A model generated the notes under the pieces. It ran no database searches. It saw only the letters and a list, made by a program, of their open reading frames with translations, and had not been told where the DNA came from. A stretch of DNA of 64,000 bases. It comes from Fluviicola chungangensis. Lineage in GTDB: Bacteria; Bacteroidota; Bacteroidia; Flavobacteriales_D; Crocinitomicaceae. A program made the position numbers and the translations under genes. Numbering within the stretch: position 1 is the stretch's first letter; every line of letters starts with the position of its first letter. The DNA lies in contig NZ_VLPL01000003.1 in NCBI RefSeq assembly GCF_007558725.1, positions 248,001 to 312,000 of the forward strand. Reading direction: 5' to 3'. This document shows positions 57,095-64,000 of this stretch, one piece after another.

Positions 57095-57128
57095 CCTGTG
57101 TGCACGCGATTAATCGCGTGCACACAGG
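57095..57128. terminator. 34-bp perfect palindrome between convergent genes
   Basis: The halves CCTGTGTGCACGCGATT and AATCGCGTGCACACAGG are exact reverse complements with no loop. It sits between a plus-strand hydrolase and minus-strand fabF and is a likely bidirectional terminator, but it lacks U tracts and could instead be an intergenic repeat. Confidence 0.55.
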
Positions 57129-57140
57129 CGGCATCTGTTT

Positions 57141-58382
57141 TTATATTTTCTTGAAGATCACCGTAGCAATGTGTCCGCCGAATCCGAAGGTGTTGCTCAT
57201 TGCATAACGAATCTCTTTGGATTTTCCTTTTGCCAGCGGGAAATCATACAGGTCCTTGAATTCCGGTTCTATTTCTGTTGTATTGATCGTTGGAGGAACA
57301 ACGGAGTCCTGAATTCCAAGAATACATGCGATGGCTTCCACGGCTCCCGCAGCTCCCAGCAAGTGTCCGGTCATGGATTTCGTTCCGGAAACACTCAGTG
57401 ATTGTCTTTCACCGAACACCCGTTTCAATGCGATCAATTCGCTGTTGTCTCCTTGCGCAGTAGAAGTGGCGTGCATATTCACATAATCGATCTGGTCCGG
57501 TGTAATTTCCGCATCGCGCAGAGCTTCTTCCATTCCCAGAACGGCACCGTCACCTTCCGGGTGAGTTCCTGTTAAGTGGTAAGCATCAGCCGCCATTCCG
57601 CCGCCGACAACCTCCGCATAGATCTTTGCGCCGCGCGCTACCGCATGTTCATATTCTTCCAGGATAATGGCTCCTGCACCTTCTCCCATCACAAATCCGT
57701 CGCGCGTTACGTCGAATGGGCGGGAAGCTGTTTCAGGGGAATCATTGCGTTTGGACAAAGCTTGGGCAGAAGAGAATCCGCCGATTGCGGCTTCGTTTAT
57801 CGCTGCTTCAGATCCTCCGGTGATGATCATGTTTGCTTTTCCCCACTTGATGTAGTTAAAGGCATCAATCATCGCCGTATTGGAAGTAGCACAAGCGGAA
57901 ACCGCGCAGTAATTGATTCCGCGCAAACCGTATTCCATGGAAATAATTCCGGAAGCGATATCCACCAGGATCCGTGGGATAAAGAACGGTGTGAAGCGCG
58001 GAGTTCCGTCACCAGCACAGTATTCCTTCATCTGGTCCTGGAATGTTTGGATTCCCCCGTTTCCGGATCCCCAAATCACGCCGATACGGTCGCGGTTCAA
58101 TTCTTCAAAGTTGATTCCGGCATCAGCAACTGCTTCGCGCACGGAAACCAGGGCATATTGAGAGAACGGATCGTATTTCCGGATTTCCTTTACATCAAAA
58201 TGATCTGCCGGATTGTATCCTTTCACTTCGCAAGCAAAAGTTGTTTTGAATTTGGAGGTGTCAAATTTGGTAATTGGTGCTGCACCGCTTTTACCTGCTT
58301 TCATGTTGTTCCAAAAATCCGGAACGTTATTCCCGATGGGTGTAAGGGCTCCCAAACCGGTAATTACAACTCTTCTTGTCAT
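57141..58382 (-). CDS. fabF: 3-oxoacyl-[acyl-carrier-protein] synthase II
   Basis: A 413-residue condensing enzyme of normal length. It starts RRVVITGLGALTPIGNN; the active-site cysteine is in AVSACATSNTAMIDAF, and the two histidines in MHATSTAQGDN and KSMTGHLLGAAGAVEA; it ends AMSNTFGFGGHIATVIFK. FabF extends acyl-ACP with malonyl-ACP in fatty-acid synthesis. The acpP gene, often its neighbour, is not present downstream, and it appears monocistronic. A perfect -7 box lies upstream at 58439-58446. Confidence 0.96.
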   Translation of the reverse strand: MTRRVVITGLGALTPIGNNVPDFWNNMKAGKSGAAPITKFDTSKFKTTFACEVKGYNPADHFDVKEIRKYDPFSQYALVSVREAVADAGINFEELNRDRIGVIWGSGNGGIQTFQDQMKEYCAGDGTPRFTPFFIPRILVDIASGIISMEYGLRGINYCAVSACATSNTAMIDAFNYIKWGKANMIITGGSEAAINEAAIGGFSSAQALSKRNDSPETASRPFDVTRDGFVMGEGAGAIILEEYEHAVARGAKIYAEVVGGGMAADAYHLTGTHPEGDGAVLGMEEALRDAEITPDQIDYVNMHATSTAQGDNSELIALKRVFGERQSLSVSGTKSMTGHLLGAAGAVEAIACILGIQDSVVPPTINTTEIEPEFKDLYDFPLAKGKSKEIRYAMSNTFGFGGHIATVIFKKI

Positions 58383-58438
58383 AATATAAAGTTTCGATTA
58401 ATAATTGCGAATCCGATAAGATGATCGATCCTGCGTTG

Positions 58439-58446
58439 CAAATTTA
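58439..58446 (-). promoter_or_regulatory. Putative fabF -7 box
   Basis: The minus strand reads TAAATTTG (TAnnTTTG), 57 bp before the fabF ATG. Nearby TTTTGAAC and TTTGAAC runs provide TTTG words but at 15 and 24 bp rather than 19-21. Confidence 0.45.
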
Positions 58447-58476
58447 AATGCTAAAGGGGTTCAAAACGTTCAAAGC

Positions 58477-58506
58477 GTTCAAAAAGTTTAAATTGAACTT
58501 TTGAAC
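58477..58506 (-). terminator. AU-rich hairpin after the suf operon
   Basis: GTTCAAAAGTT and AACTTTTTGAAC (minus strand) pair with one bulge, 20 bp past the DUF59 stop. The arms are part of short GTTCAAA direct repeats (58459-58485). Confidence 0.45.
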
Positions 58507-58526
58507 ATTTCAACTTTGAACTGGTT

Positions 58527-58832
58527 TTATAAAAAACCCAGTTCGAGTTTTGCTTCTTCGCTCATCATATCTTTGTCCCAAGGCGGATCAAATACAATAT
58601 TGACATGTGCTTCAGTAACTCCTTCCACACTTTCAACTTTTTCTTTGACATCTTTTGGAAGCGATTCAGCGACCGGGCAATTCGGAGAAGTCAGGGTCAT
58701 ATCGATTTCCACTACTCCTTCTTTGGAGATCCGGACTTCATAAATCAATCCCAATTCGTAAATATCCACCGGGATTTCCGGGTCGAATATGGTTTTTAGG
58801 ATTTCTACTATTTTATCTTCTAAATGTTCCAT
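58527..58832 (-). CDS. DUF59/MIP18-family iron-sulfur assembly protein (SufT/PaaD-like)
   Basis: A 101-residue protein of the standard single-domain length. FDPEIPVDIYELGLIY is the family motif, followed by MTLTSPNCPVAESLPKDV with the conserved cysteine, and FDPPWDKDMM near the end. Members help mature Fe-S proteins with the SUF machinery. It is the last gene of the sufS-sufE-DUF59 run, 1 bp after sufE. The scaffold genes sufBCD are not in this window. Confidence 0.92.
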   Translation of the reverse strand: MEHLEDKIVEILKTIFDPEIPVDIYELGLIYEVRISKEGVVEIDMTLTSPNCPVAESLPKDVKEKVESVEGVTEAHVNIVFDPPWDKDMMSEEAKLELGFL

Positions 58833-58833
58833 G

Positions 58834-59250
58834 CTATTTTGGGATTGCGGACAATGCCAATAATTTGATTTTTTTTACCATGCTCAGTAAACCATTCGCG
58901 CGTGTCGGTGAAAGATGTTCCTGTAGTCCGATGTCTGATATGAAATGAAGATCGCTTTTCACCACGTCTTCCGGTTTTTCGTTATCCAGTACCCGGATCA
59001 ATAAACCGATAATTCCTTTGGTAATGATTGCATCCGAGTCTGCGGTTAATTGAAGTTTGTCGTTTTCGATTGTTGCGTCGAGCCAAACCCTGCTTTGGCA
59101 GCCTTCAATCAAGCGATCATCCGTTTTTTTTCCGGGATCGATTAAGGGAAGTTCTTTTCCAAGCTCAATGATGTATTCGTATTTCTCCATCCAGTCATCG
59201 TAGATGGCAAATTCGTCAATGATTTCTTGTTGTTTTTGTTCTATTGTCAT
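58834..59250 (-). CDS. sufE: SufE family sulfur acceptor
   Basis: A 138-residue protein. It shows DDWMEKYEYIIELGKELP and the IEGCQSRVWL loop with the persulfide-accepting cysteine (about residue 50), then DAIITKGIIGLLIRVL. SufE takes sulfane sulfur from SufS and passes it to the scaffold. It lies between sufS (57 bp upstream) and the DUF59 gene. Confidence 0.93.
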   Translation of the reverse strand: MTIEQKQQEIIDEFAIYDDWMEKYEYIIELGKELPLIDPGKKTDDRLIEGCQSRVWLDATIENDKLQLTADSDAIITKGIIGLLIRVLDNEKPEDVVKSDLHFISDIGLQEHLSPTRANGLLSMVKKIKLLALSAIPK

Positions 59251-59307
59251 AATCTGTCAAATTGTCCCGGCGCTGGCGCCAGGTCTTCGAAAGCAGTGCT
59301 TTCTCTT

Positions 59308-60543
59308 CTAACCCAGCATGGAAATACTTTTCTCCACTGCAGCTATAAATTGGTCAATTTCTTCCCGTGTGTTGTAAAATGCGAATGAAGCACGAACCGT
59401 TCCCGGAACCTGGTAAAAGTCCATCAAGGGCTGTGTACAATGATGTCCGGTTCTGACAGCGATTCCTTGTTTGTCCAGCAGTGTTCCGATGTCAAACGGA
59501 TGAATTCCATCCACGGCAAAAGAAACTACGGAAGTTTTGTTTTTTGCTGTTCCTATCAATTTGATATTTTCAAAGGTTTCCAGCATTTCCTGGGCGTATT
59601 CCGTCAGTTCGCGTTCGTATTCTTCCAGTTCTTTCGGGTTGAATTGGTCCAGGTAATTCAAAGCCGTTCCCAAACAAATCCCACCTGCAATATGAGGAGT
59701 TCCCGCTTCAAATTTGAAGGGCAGTTCGTTATATGTTGTGCGTTCGAAAGTTACTTTTGCGATCATGTCTCCGCCCCCCTGGTAAGGAGGCATTTCATCC
59801 AAAATGGATTCTCTTCCGTATAAAACTCCGATCCCGGTGGGACCGAAAACTTTGTGCCCGGAGAACACGAAAAAGTCGCAGTTCATCGCTGTAACGTCCA
59901 CTTTCGTATGTTGTACGCTTTGCGCACCGTCGATCAGTACTTTTGCTCCCACGGCGTGCGCAGATTCAATGATCTGTTCCACCGGGTTGATCGTTCCCAA
60001 ACTGTTTGAAATGTGAGTAACCGCAACCAGTTTCGTTTTGGAAGAAAGCATGTTCTGGTATTCTTCCATCAGTAATTCGCCCCGTTTATTGATCGGGATG
60101 ACTTTCAACACCAGTTTTTTGCGTTCGGCGAGCATTTGCCAGGGAACGATATTGGAGTGGTGTTCCATGGCAGAAATGATGATCTCATCTCCGGCACTCA
60201 GCAATTCGCCAAACGAACTGGCAACCAGGTTGATTCCATCGGTTGTTCCTTTGGTAAAAATAATTTCCTCTTTTTTCCCGGCGTTGATGAAACGGCGGAT
60301 GATCTCTCTCGCTTCCTCGTATTCATTGGTTGCTTTCTGGCTCAAGTGATGGACTCCACGGTGAATATTCGCGTTGTCCATGCTGTAATATTGGTTGATA
60401 GCATCCAAAACCATCTGCGGTTTTTGGGATGTTGCTCCGTTATCGAAATAGATGAGGTTCTTTCCGTATACCTGTTGGCGCAATGCAGGGAAGTCCTGAC
60501 GAATCTCACGCACACTGAATTTTCTTTTTGATGGATTTTCCAT
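59308..60543 (-). CDS. sufS: Cysteine desulfurase, SufS type
   Basis: A 411-residue PLP enzyme of group II. It has YFDNGATSQKPQ, HRGVHHLSQKATNEYE, SAMEHHSNIVPWQ, the PLP lysine in FSGHKVFGPTGIG, and the catalytic cysteine in VRTGHHCTQPLM. It removes sulfur from cysteine for Fe-S assembly in the cytoplasm. It leads the small suf operon, and a perfect -7 box lies 5 bp upstream of its ATG. It is divergent from the lipoprotein/sigma operon. Confidence 0.95.
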   Translation of the reverse strand: MENPSKRKFSVREIRQDFPALRQQVYGKNLIYFDNGATSQKPQMVLDAINQYYSMDNANIHRGVHHLSQKATNEYEEAREIIRRFINAGKKEEIIFTKGTTDGINLVASSFGELLSAGDEIIISAMEHHSNIVPWQMLAERKKLVLKVIPINKRGELLMEEYQNMLSSKTKLVAVTHISNSLGTINPVEQIIESAHAVGAKVLIDGAQSVQHTKVDVTAMNCDFFVFSGHKVFGPTGIGVLYGRESILDEMPPYQGGGDMIAKVTFERTTYNELPFKFEAGTPHIAGGICLGTALNYLDQFNPKELEEYERELTEYAQEMLETFENIKLIGTAKNKTSVVSFAVDGIHPFDIGTLLDKQGIAVRTGHHCTQPLMDFYQVPGTVRASFAFYNTREEIDQFIAAVEKSISMLG

Positions 60544-60547
60544 AGTA

Positions 60548-60555
60548 CAAAGATA
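60548..60555 (-). promoter_or_regulatory. Putative sufS -7 box
   Basis: The minus strand reads TATCTTTG (TAnnTTTG) just before the sufS ATG, implying a very short leader. The -33 element is not clear. Confidence 0.45.
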
Positions 60556-60642
60556 GTTATAATGCTATTTGTAATCCTTCTAAATAAGATTAATTTCCAA
60601 CCTTTTTATTTTAGCTGTATCTTAGCAGTAAATGGATTACAA

Positions 60643-61311
60643 ATGAGGGCATTATACCTACTATTGATATTGGTTGTTTTGGGTTCAGGTTGTGAGAAAT
60701 ATAACTTGAAACAACCGGCGTATATGGCTGTAAACTGGAGATTTGCGAATACCAGCAATGCTCAGGGCAATTACAGCATTACGAATGGGTACTTTTACTC
60801 CAAGTCCTTTGTTATTTCAGGTACCCGTGAAAAAGGATCTCCGGTTGAAATCACAAAAGATTTGCCGGATCAACTCAATAAGATTCAATTTTCGACCCAA
60901 AATGACTTGGGGATTTCCCTGGATGTTCCGATGGGTGATTATACGGAATTTACTTTGAAAACCTTACTGGATAAATCAAATATACCGTGTTTGAAATTAG
61001 AAGGAACGTATACCAAAGGGAACCTGGTTTACCCGATGAGAATAGAATGGAACAACCTGGATGAGTTGGATTTCAAGGTGCAAAACCCATTCTTCCTGAA
61101 AAAGAAAAAGAATTACAAGATTTTCATTGGATTTGATGTGAGTAAGCTGTTGAATATTGCCAACACCTTTCTTCAGTCTCCACCCATTTCGGTTGAAGAC
61201 GGAGTTGAAAAGGTAGTTCTTAATGGACCCAATAATCCTAATGGTGGTGGACAAATGTATGCTGCAATCACAGCACAACTACCAAATGCATTGGTAATAA
61301 CAGTCGAATAA
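60643..61311 (+). CDS. Hypothetical lipoprotein
   Basis: A 222-residue protein from the ATG at 60643; an upstream in-frame ATG at 60562 would spoil the signal peptide. The signal ends in LGSGC (Cys17). The rest is beta-rich with no recognised domain (MAVNWRFANTSNAQGNYSI, PLKIEWNN-like and LKKKKNYKIFIGFDVSKLL segments) and could be a small substrate-binding or structural lipoprotein. Its stop overlaps the sigma-factor start (TAATG), so it is co-expressed with the sigma/anti-sigma pair and may be their sensor partner or first target. Confidence 0.6.
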   Translation: MRALYLLLILVVLGSGCEKYNLKQPAYMAVNWRFANTSNAQGNYSITNGYFYSKSFVISGTREKGSPVEITKDLPDQLNKIQFSTQNDLGISLDVPMGDYTEFTLKTLLDKSNIPCLKLEGTYTKGNLVYPMRIEWNNLDELDFKVQNPFFLKKKKNYKIFIGFDVSKLLNIANTFLQSPPISVEDGVEKVVLNGPNNPNGGGQMYAAITAQLPNALVITVE

Positions 61312-61829
61312 TGTCTGCAGAATACAAAGATATCATCGAAGGCTGTGCAAATTGGGAACGATCTGCACAGGAACGTTTGTATCGGTTGTTCTCCAAGGAT
61401 TTGTTCAAGGTGTGTAAATTGTACGGCGCGGATACGCAGGATGCAGAGGACATGCTGCACGATGCCTACATGCACATTTATAAAAACATCGGTTCCTATA
61501 CTTTTACCGGGTCATTCGAAGGCTGGCTGCGCAGAGTTACCGTAAATTGCTGCCTTCAGACATTGCGTAAAAGAAAGAACTTCGCCCAATTGGGTGATGT
61601 TCCTTTTATAGACCAGGAGGAAAGCGAACTGGAAACAGGAATTCCGTTTGCAAAAGTACTGGAAGAGATCAATCTGTTGCCTACCAAAGCAGGACTGGTA
61701 CTCAAATTATATGCACTCGAGGGATGGTCACATTCCGAGATCGCAGAAGAACTGGAAATTTCGGTTGGAACTTCCAAGTCACAATTAAACTATGCACGTT
61801 CGGTGCTCAAACAAAAACTGGTGTCTTAA
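61311..61829 (+). CDS. ECF-type RNA polymerase sigma factor
   Basis: A 172-residue sigma-70 family protein. Region 2 shows LYRLFSKDLFKVCKLYGADTQDAEDMLHDAYMHIY split over about residues 18-55 and the region 2.4 part FEGWLRRVTVNCCLQTLRK; region 4 has YALEGWSHSEIAEELEISVGTSKSQLNYARSVLK with its HTH (about 133-165). It lacks region 3 and so is an extracytoplasmic-function sigma factor. Its start overlaps the lipoprotein stop by one base, and the anti-sigma-like gene follows after 3 bp, the usual arrangement. Confidence 0.92.
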   Translation: MSAEYKDIIEGCANWERSAQERLYRLFSKDLFKVCKLYGADTQDAEDMLHDAYMHIYKNIGSYTFTGSFEGWLRRVTVNCCLQTLRKRKNFAQLGDVPFIDQEESELETGIPFAKVLEEINLLPTKAGLVLKLYALEGWSHSEIAEELEISVGTSKSQLNYARSVLKQKLVS

Positions 61830-61832
61830 TTC

Positions 61833-63188
61833 ATGTCTTTAGAAAAACGAAATACAAACCGGGAGTTCAAAACGCTTCAAAAATCCTTTGAGAATTGGGA
61901 GACAGGGGAACCGTCTGCTGATCTGTGGGAGAATTTGGAGGCGGATTTGGCTGTTTCTGCTGTTTGGGACCGTTTGGACGAAACCCTGGAAGCAAACGGA
62001 AGTTCTGCGGACAAGGCATTGGTGGAATCGTACGAAAACTGGTCACCGAATACATCCGGAGACGGGTGGTCGCGTTTGGAAGAACAGCTTTCCAGGGAAC
62101 GCGTTTGGACCCGATTGAATACAACATTAAGTTACCCGGTTACAACCCGTATTCCATGGATGAAAATGGCGGCAGCTTCTGTGTTGTTTATTTTCCTTGC
62201 ATTCTATACGGATTACCAGTTTACATCGAACAGGGAGTCGTCCAATTTTGCCGGTGTGACTTCAACTGAAAGCACTTCAAATTCAACCGGAAATAACAAT
62301 CGAGCTATTGCATCTGTAAATGGAACACATGCGGTTTTCAATAAAGGAATGAATGCACTTCCTAAACAAGGAAATGCTCAGAAACTGATGGCTGCTGCAA
62401 ACAACAAGCAAACGAACAGTCCGAATGGTTTAGGGAATCCGGAACAAACCAACGGAAATCAGAATAATGTACTGATCGCAAATGCGAATGACAATAACCG
62501 TGGAACTGAAACGACTTCTTCAAATACAGTAAGTGAAGAGAACACAACTGCAAACGATCTGGCTTCATTGGATGAACTTCCTGCAAGAGCACCGGGAACA
62601 ATTTCTGAGCCAGGTGTGATCGGGGATTTTGACTTCCTTCCGTTCCAGGCGCCATTCAAACCGCGATTCAGTGTACTGGTTGGTGGACAATTCTCCTTTA
62701 TCAATGAGAAAAACCGCGATGCATTCTCCAGCTCACTTCCTTCTATGGGAATTGCAGCAGATGCACAATACCATGCATACCTGAGAAAGTGGCGATTTAC
62801 ACAGGATCTTGGATTCAGCCAGTATGCGCAATCCAATGGAAGTTATGTGAATGGACGTTATACGAATTCAAGCCAAAAACTGAATACGATCCACCTGATG
62901 TCTTCTGTGGGATACACTTTCAAAGGAGTGACTTTTTATGGTGGAATTGCTGTCAATCGGTTGTTGAACGGATATGAAGAGAACAGAACAGCGATTACCA
63001 ACGTGTATAATTCGAAGAAACTACAGATCGGTGCGATGGCCGGAGTGGATTATCATTTCACGCCATTCCGGAATAAAACGGCATTGGGCTTAGGCGTTCA
63101 ATACCAGTTTGTTTCCAGGCTGAAAAGTGAGAATACGGTATTCAATGACATACAAGGGGTGAAGCTCCAGTTAAAATATTCATTTTAG
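61833..63188 (+). CDS. Anti-sigma-like membrane protein with a C-terminal beta-barrel-like domain
   Basis: A 451-residue protein. Residues 1-108 are cytoplasmic and contain two copies of one motif (14-52 and 62-99: ENW..., LxxLxxxLxxxxVWxRLxxTL). One membrane helix follows (about 110-127, MAAASVLFIFLAFYTDY), then a long Asn/Ser/Thr-rich linker (about 130-270). Residues about 285-451 look like an outer-membrane barrel (FSVLVGGQFSFI, GVTFYGGIAVNRLL, ALGLGVQYQFVSRLKS) ending KLQLKYSF with a terminal Phe. The gene lies 3 bp after an ECF sigma gene, so the N-terminus is a probable anti-sigma domain. If the barrel truly inserts, the protein would span the envelope; whether it is processed is unknown. 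Confidence 0.7.
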   Translation: MSLEKRNTNREFKTLQKSFENWETGEPSADLWENLEADLAVSAVWDRLDETLEANGSSADKALVESYENWSPNTSGDGWSRLEEQLSRERVWTRLNTTLSYPVTTRIPWMKMAAASVLFIFLAFYTDYQFTSNRESSNFAGVTSTESTSNSTGNNNRAIASVNGTHAVFNKGMNALPKQGNAQKLMAAANNKQTNSPNGLGNPEQTNGNQNNVLIANANDNNRGTETTSSNTVSEENTTANDLASLDELPARAPGTISEPGVIGDFDFLPFQAPFKPRFSVLVGGQFSFINEKNRDAFSSSLPSMGIAADAQYHAYLRKWRFTQDLGFSQYAQSNGSYVNGRYTNSSQKLNTIHLMSSVGYTFKGVTFYGGIAVNRLLNGYEENRTAITNVYNSKKLQIGAMAGVDYHFTPFRNKTALGLGVQYQFVSRLKSENTVFNDIQGVKLQLKYSF

Positions 63189-63566
63189 TTTCCAACCTTT
63201 CAAAATGAAATGCATCTAAGGGGTAAGAAAGATATTTATTTCGTTGTCAACTTCTCCAAAGGAGTTTGAAAAATTACTACAGCTCAAAGCGATAACGAAA
63301 TAGTCGAGGCAAGGTAGAACTGGCTTGAACAAAAGTCCCGCGTAAGTGGGACTTTTTTGTTTCCCCATTTATCTCCCGCTGATTTCGCTGATGGCGCGGA
63401 TTTTTTTACCACAAATGCAAATATCAATGACACCTAATGGTCGCTGTAATTTCAATTTGATTGATTTTTTGATTTGCATTTCAGGTGATTAAAAAATAAT
63501 TTGGTTTAAAAGTGTTTTTCTCACATTTGTTAGTATATTCATAGCCAGAAACTTAATGCTATTCAC
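63189..63566. other. Intergenic region with a terminator and AT-rich promoter DNA
   Basis: This 378-bp stretch contains the terminator at 63331-63358, a CGCTGATTTCGCTGATGGC direct-repeat phrase at 63373, and AT-rich DNA before the last gene. TTTG at 63500-63503 and CACATTTG at 63522-63529 (18 bp apart) are a weak promoter candidate. A 19-codon frame (about 63210-63269) has no support. Confidence 0.5.
63331..63358 (+). terminator. Rho-independent terminator of the sigma/anti-sigma operon
   Basis: AAAAGTCCC and GGGACTTTT form a 9-bp stem with an 8-nt loop, followed by T residues. Confidence 0.85.
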
Positions 63567-64000
63567 ATGAGAACAACTATTCTAGCAACCTTGCTATTCC
63601 TTCTTGGATTTTCCAATTTTTCGTACACCCAAAACATAGACAGTGTTTTCTACTATAATGAAGATGGAACTAAAAGTTGGTGGTACTTGCAACCGGATGT
63701 TTTATTATTTAGATGTCAAAATGATAGTGCATACACAGGCTGGATCGATACGGTGGTGATTGATGAATTAAATTTCGGTTTTGACGATTTAGAGAATTTC
63801 AACGAGATTTTACTCAACAGCAATGCCACGCTTCAAGACTTTATGGATTTGAAAGACTCGATTATCAATTCCGGGCAGTTTAGTATTTTTGCTCCAGTTT
63901 TGACGCAATATCCCTATGATCAGAATGTGCAGCAATTGTATTACCGAACGGATGACCAGGTGTTGGTCACGTTTCACGATCCCTTAATTGACTCGCTAAC
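63567..64000 (+). CDS. Secreted protein of unknown function (3' end cut by window edge)
   Basis: The ATG at 63567 opens MRTTILATLLFLLGFSNFSYTQ, split here as a signal peptide of about 20 residues, and the frame stays open to the window end (144 codons). The mature start is VFYYNEDGTKSWWYLQPD, with later VLVTFHDPLIDSL. This recalls N-terminal propeptide regions of Bacteroidota secreted subtilisin-like proteases, but the catalytic domain would lie beyond the edge, so this is only a suggestion. Confidence 0.6.
   Translation, partial: MRTTILATLLFLLGFSNFSYTQNIDSVFYYNEDGTKSWWYLQPDVLLFRCQNDSAYTGWIDTVVIDELNFGFDDLENFNEILLNSNATLQDFMDLKDSIINSGQFSIFAPVLTQYPYDQNVQQLYYRTDDQVLVTFHDPLIDSL

Noticed and set aside
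57576-58424. 282-codon antisense frame opposite fabF
   Set aside because: fabF is certain; the antisense frame has no signal, domain or ribosome site.
58459-58485. Three short GTTCAAA direct repeats upstream of fabF
   Set aside because: They are too short and AT-rich to separate from chance; they also form the arms of the hairpin already listed.
63210-63269. 19-codon frame after the anti-sigma-like gene
   Set aside because: No homology, and it lies before the terminator in what is most simply 3' untranslated RNA.
44338-63281. Shared 11-mer ATTACTACAGC near 44338 and 63271
   Set aside because: Hundreds of 11-base matches are expected by chance in 64 kb, and the flanks do not align.

Overview
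The window reads as chromosomal DNA of a member of the Bacteroidota, most likely order Flavobacteriales and perhaps close to Fluviicola/Crocinitomicaceae; the family and genus are inference. The evidence is four proteins with type IX secretion (T9SS) C-terminal sorting domains of types A and B plus a fifth large type B adhesin, two PorP/SprF proteins, lipoproteins and a BY-kinase of Bacteroidota style, and repeated promoter -7 boxes of the form TAnnTTTG just upstream of genes. No rRNA, tRNA, CRISPR array or intact mobile element was seen.

Layout. 1-5400 (minus): a truncated PlsC-type acyltransferase, then a two-gene unit of a seven-HYR-domain adhesin and its PorP/SprF partner. 5500-13600: housekeeping and envelope genes (purE, an FMN glutamate-synthase-like protein, a NamZ-like muramidase whose start codon overlaps that of a divergent LolE-like permease, an outer-membrane barrel, waaA, a LOG-family hydrolase). 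13900-22900 (plus): a 1891-residue repeat adhesin, a second PorP/SprF and a TPR/beta-propeller/OmpA protein, closed by a strong terminator. 22900-23485: a gene-free stretch with a candidate small RNA. 23486-27437 (minus): uvrA and an MltD-like lytic transglycosylase.

27472-41800 is a surface-polysaccharide locus. The minus-strand arm carries a GT4 glycosyltransferase, Wza-like export lipoprotein, Wzc-like tyrosine autokinase, rfbC and a WecA/MraY-like initiating transferase. After dacB, the plus-strand arm makes sugar nucleotides: UDP-glucose 6-dehydrogenase and UDP-xylose synthase, and a WbpA/B/E/D-like set for a 2,3-diacetamido uronic acid. rfbB and a CpsB-like phosphatase at 49964-51768 belong functionally to the same system. 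No flippase or polymerase is present here.

41900-49460 is the most interesting block: two T9SS cargo genes flank a membrane-anchored TPR/HTH regulator, and both cargo genes have the same tandem 11-bp-spaced repeat upstream, ending in CTAAT. It looks like a local regulatory module for secreted surface proteins. Downstream is a decayed IS1-family element.

51769-64000: a repeat-rich gene-free segment with a 126-bp MITE-like nested palindrome, an unusual polytopic-membrane/YceI fusion, a DUF2279 protein, a secreted T9SS alpha/beta hydrolase overlapping a second hydrolase, fabF, a sufS-sufE-DUF59 iron-sulfur operon, and a lipoprotein / ECF sigma / anti-sigma-like operon in which the anti-sigma-like protein ends in a beta-barrel-like domain. 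The window ends inside a secreted protein gene.

All functional calls come from reading the sequence against remembered protein families; no database search or structure prediction was run. Promoter calls rest on motif matches only.
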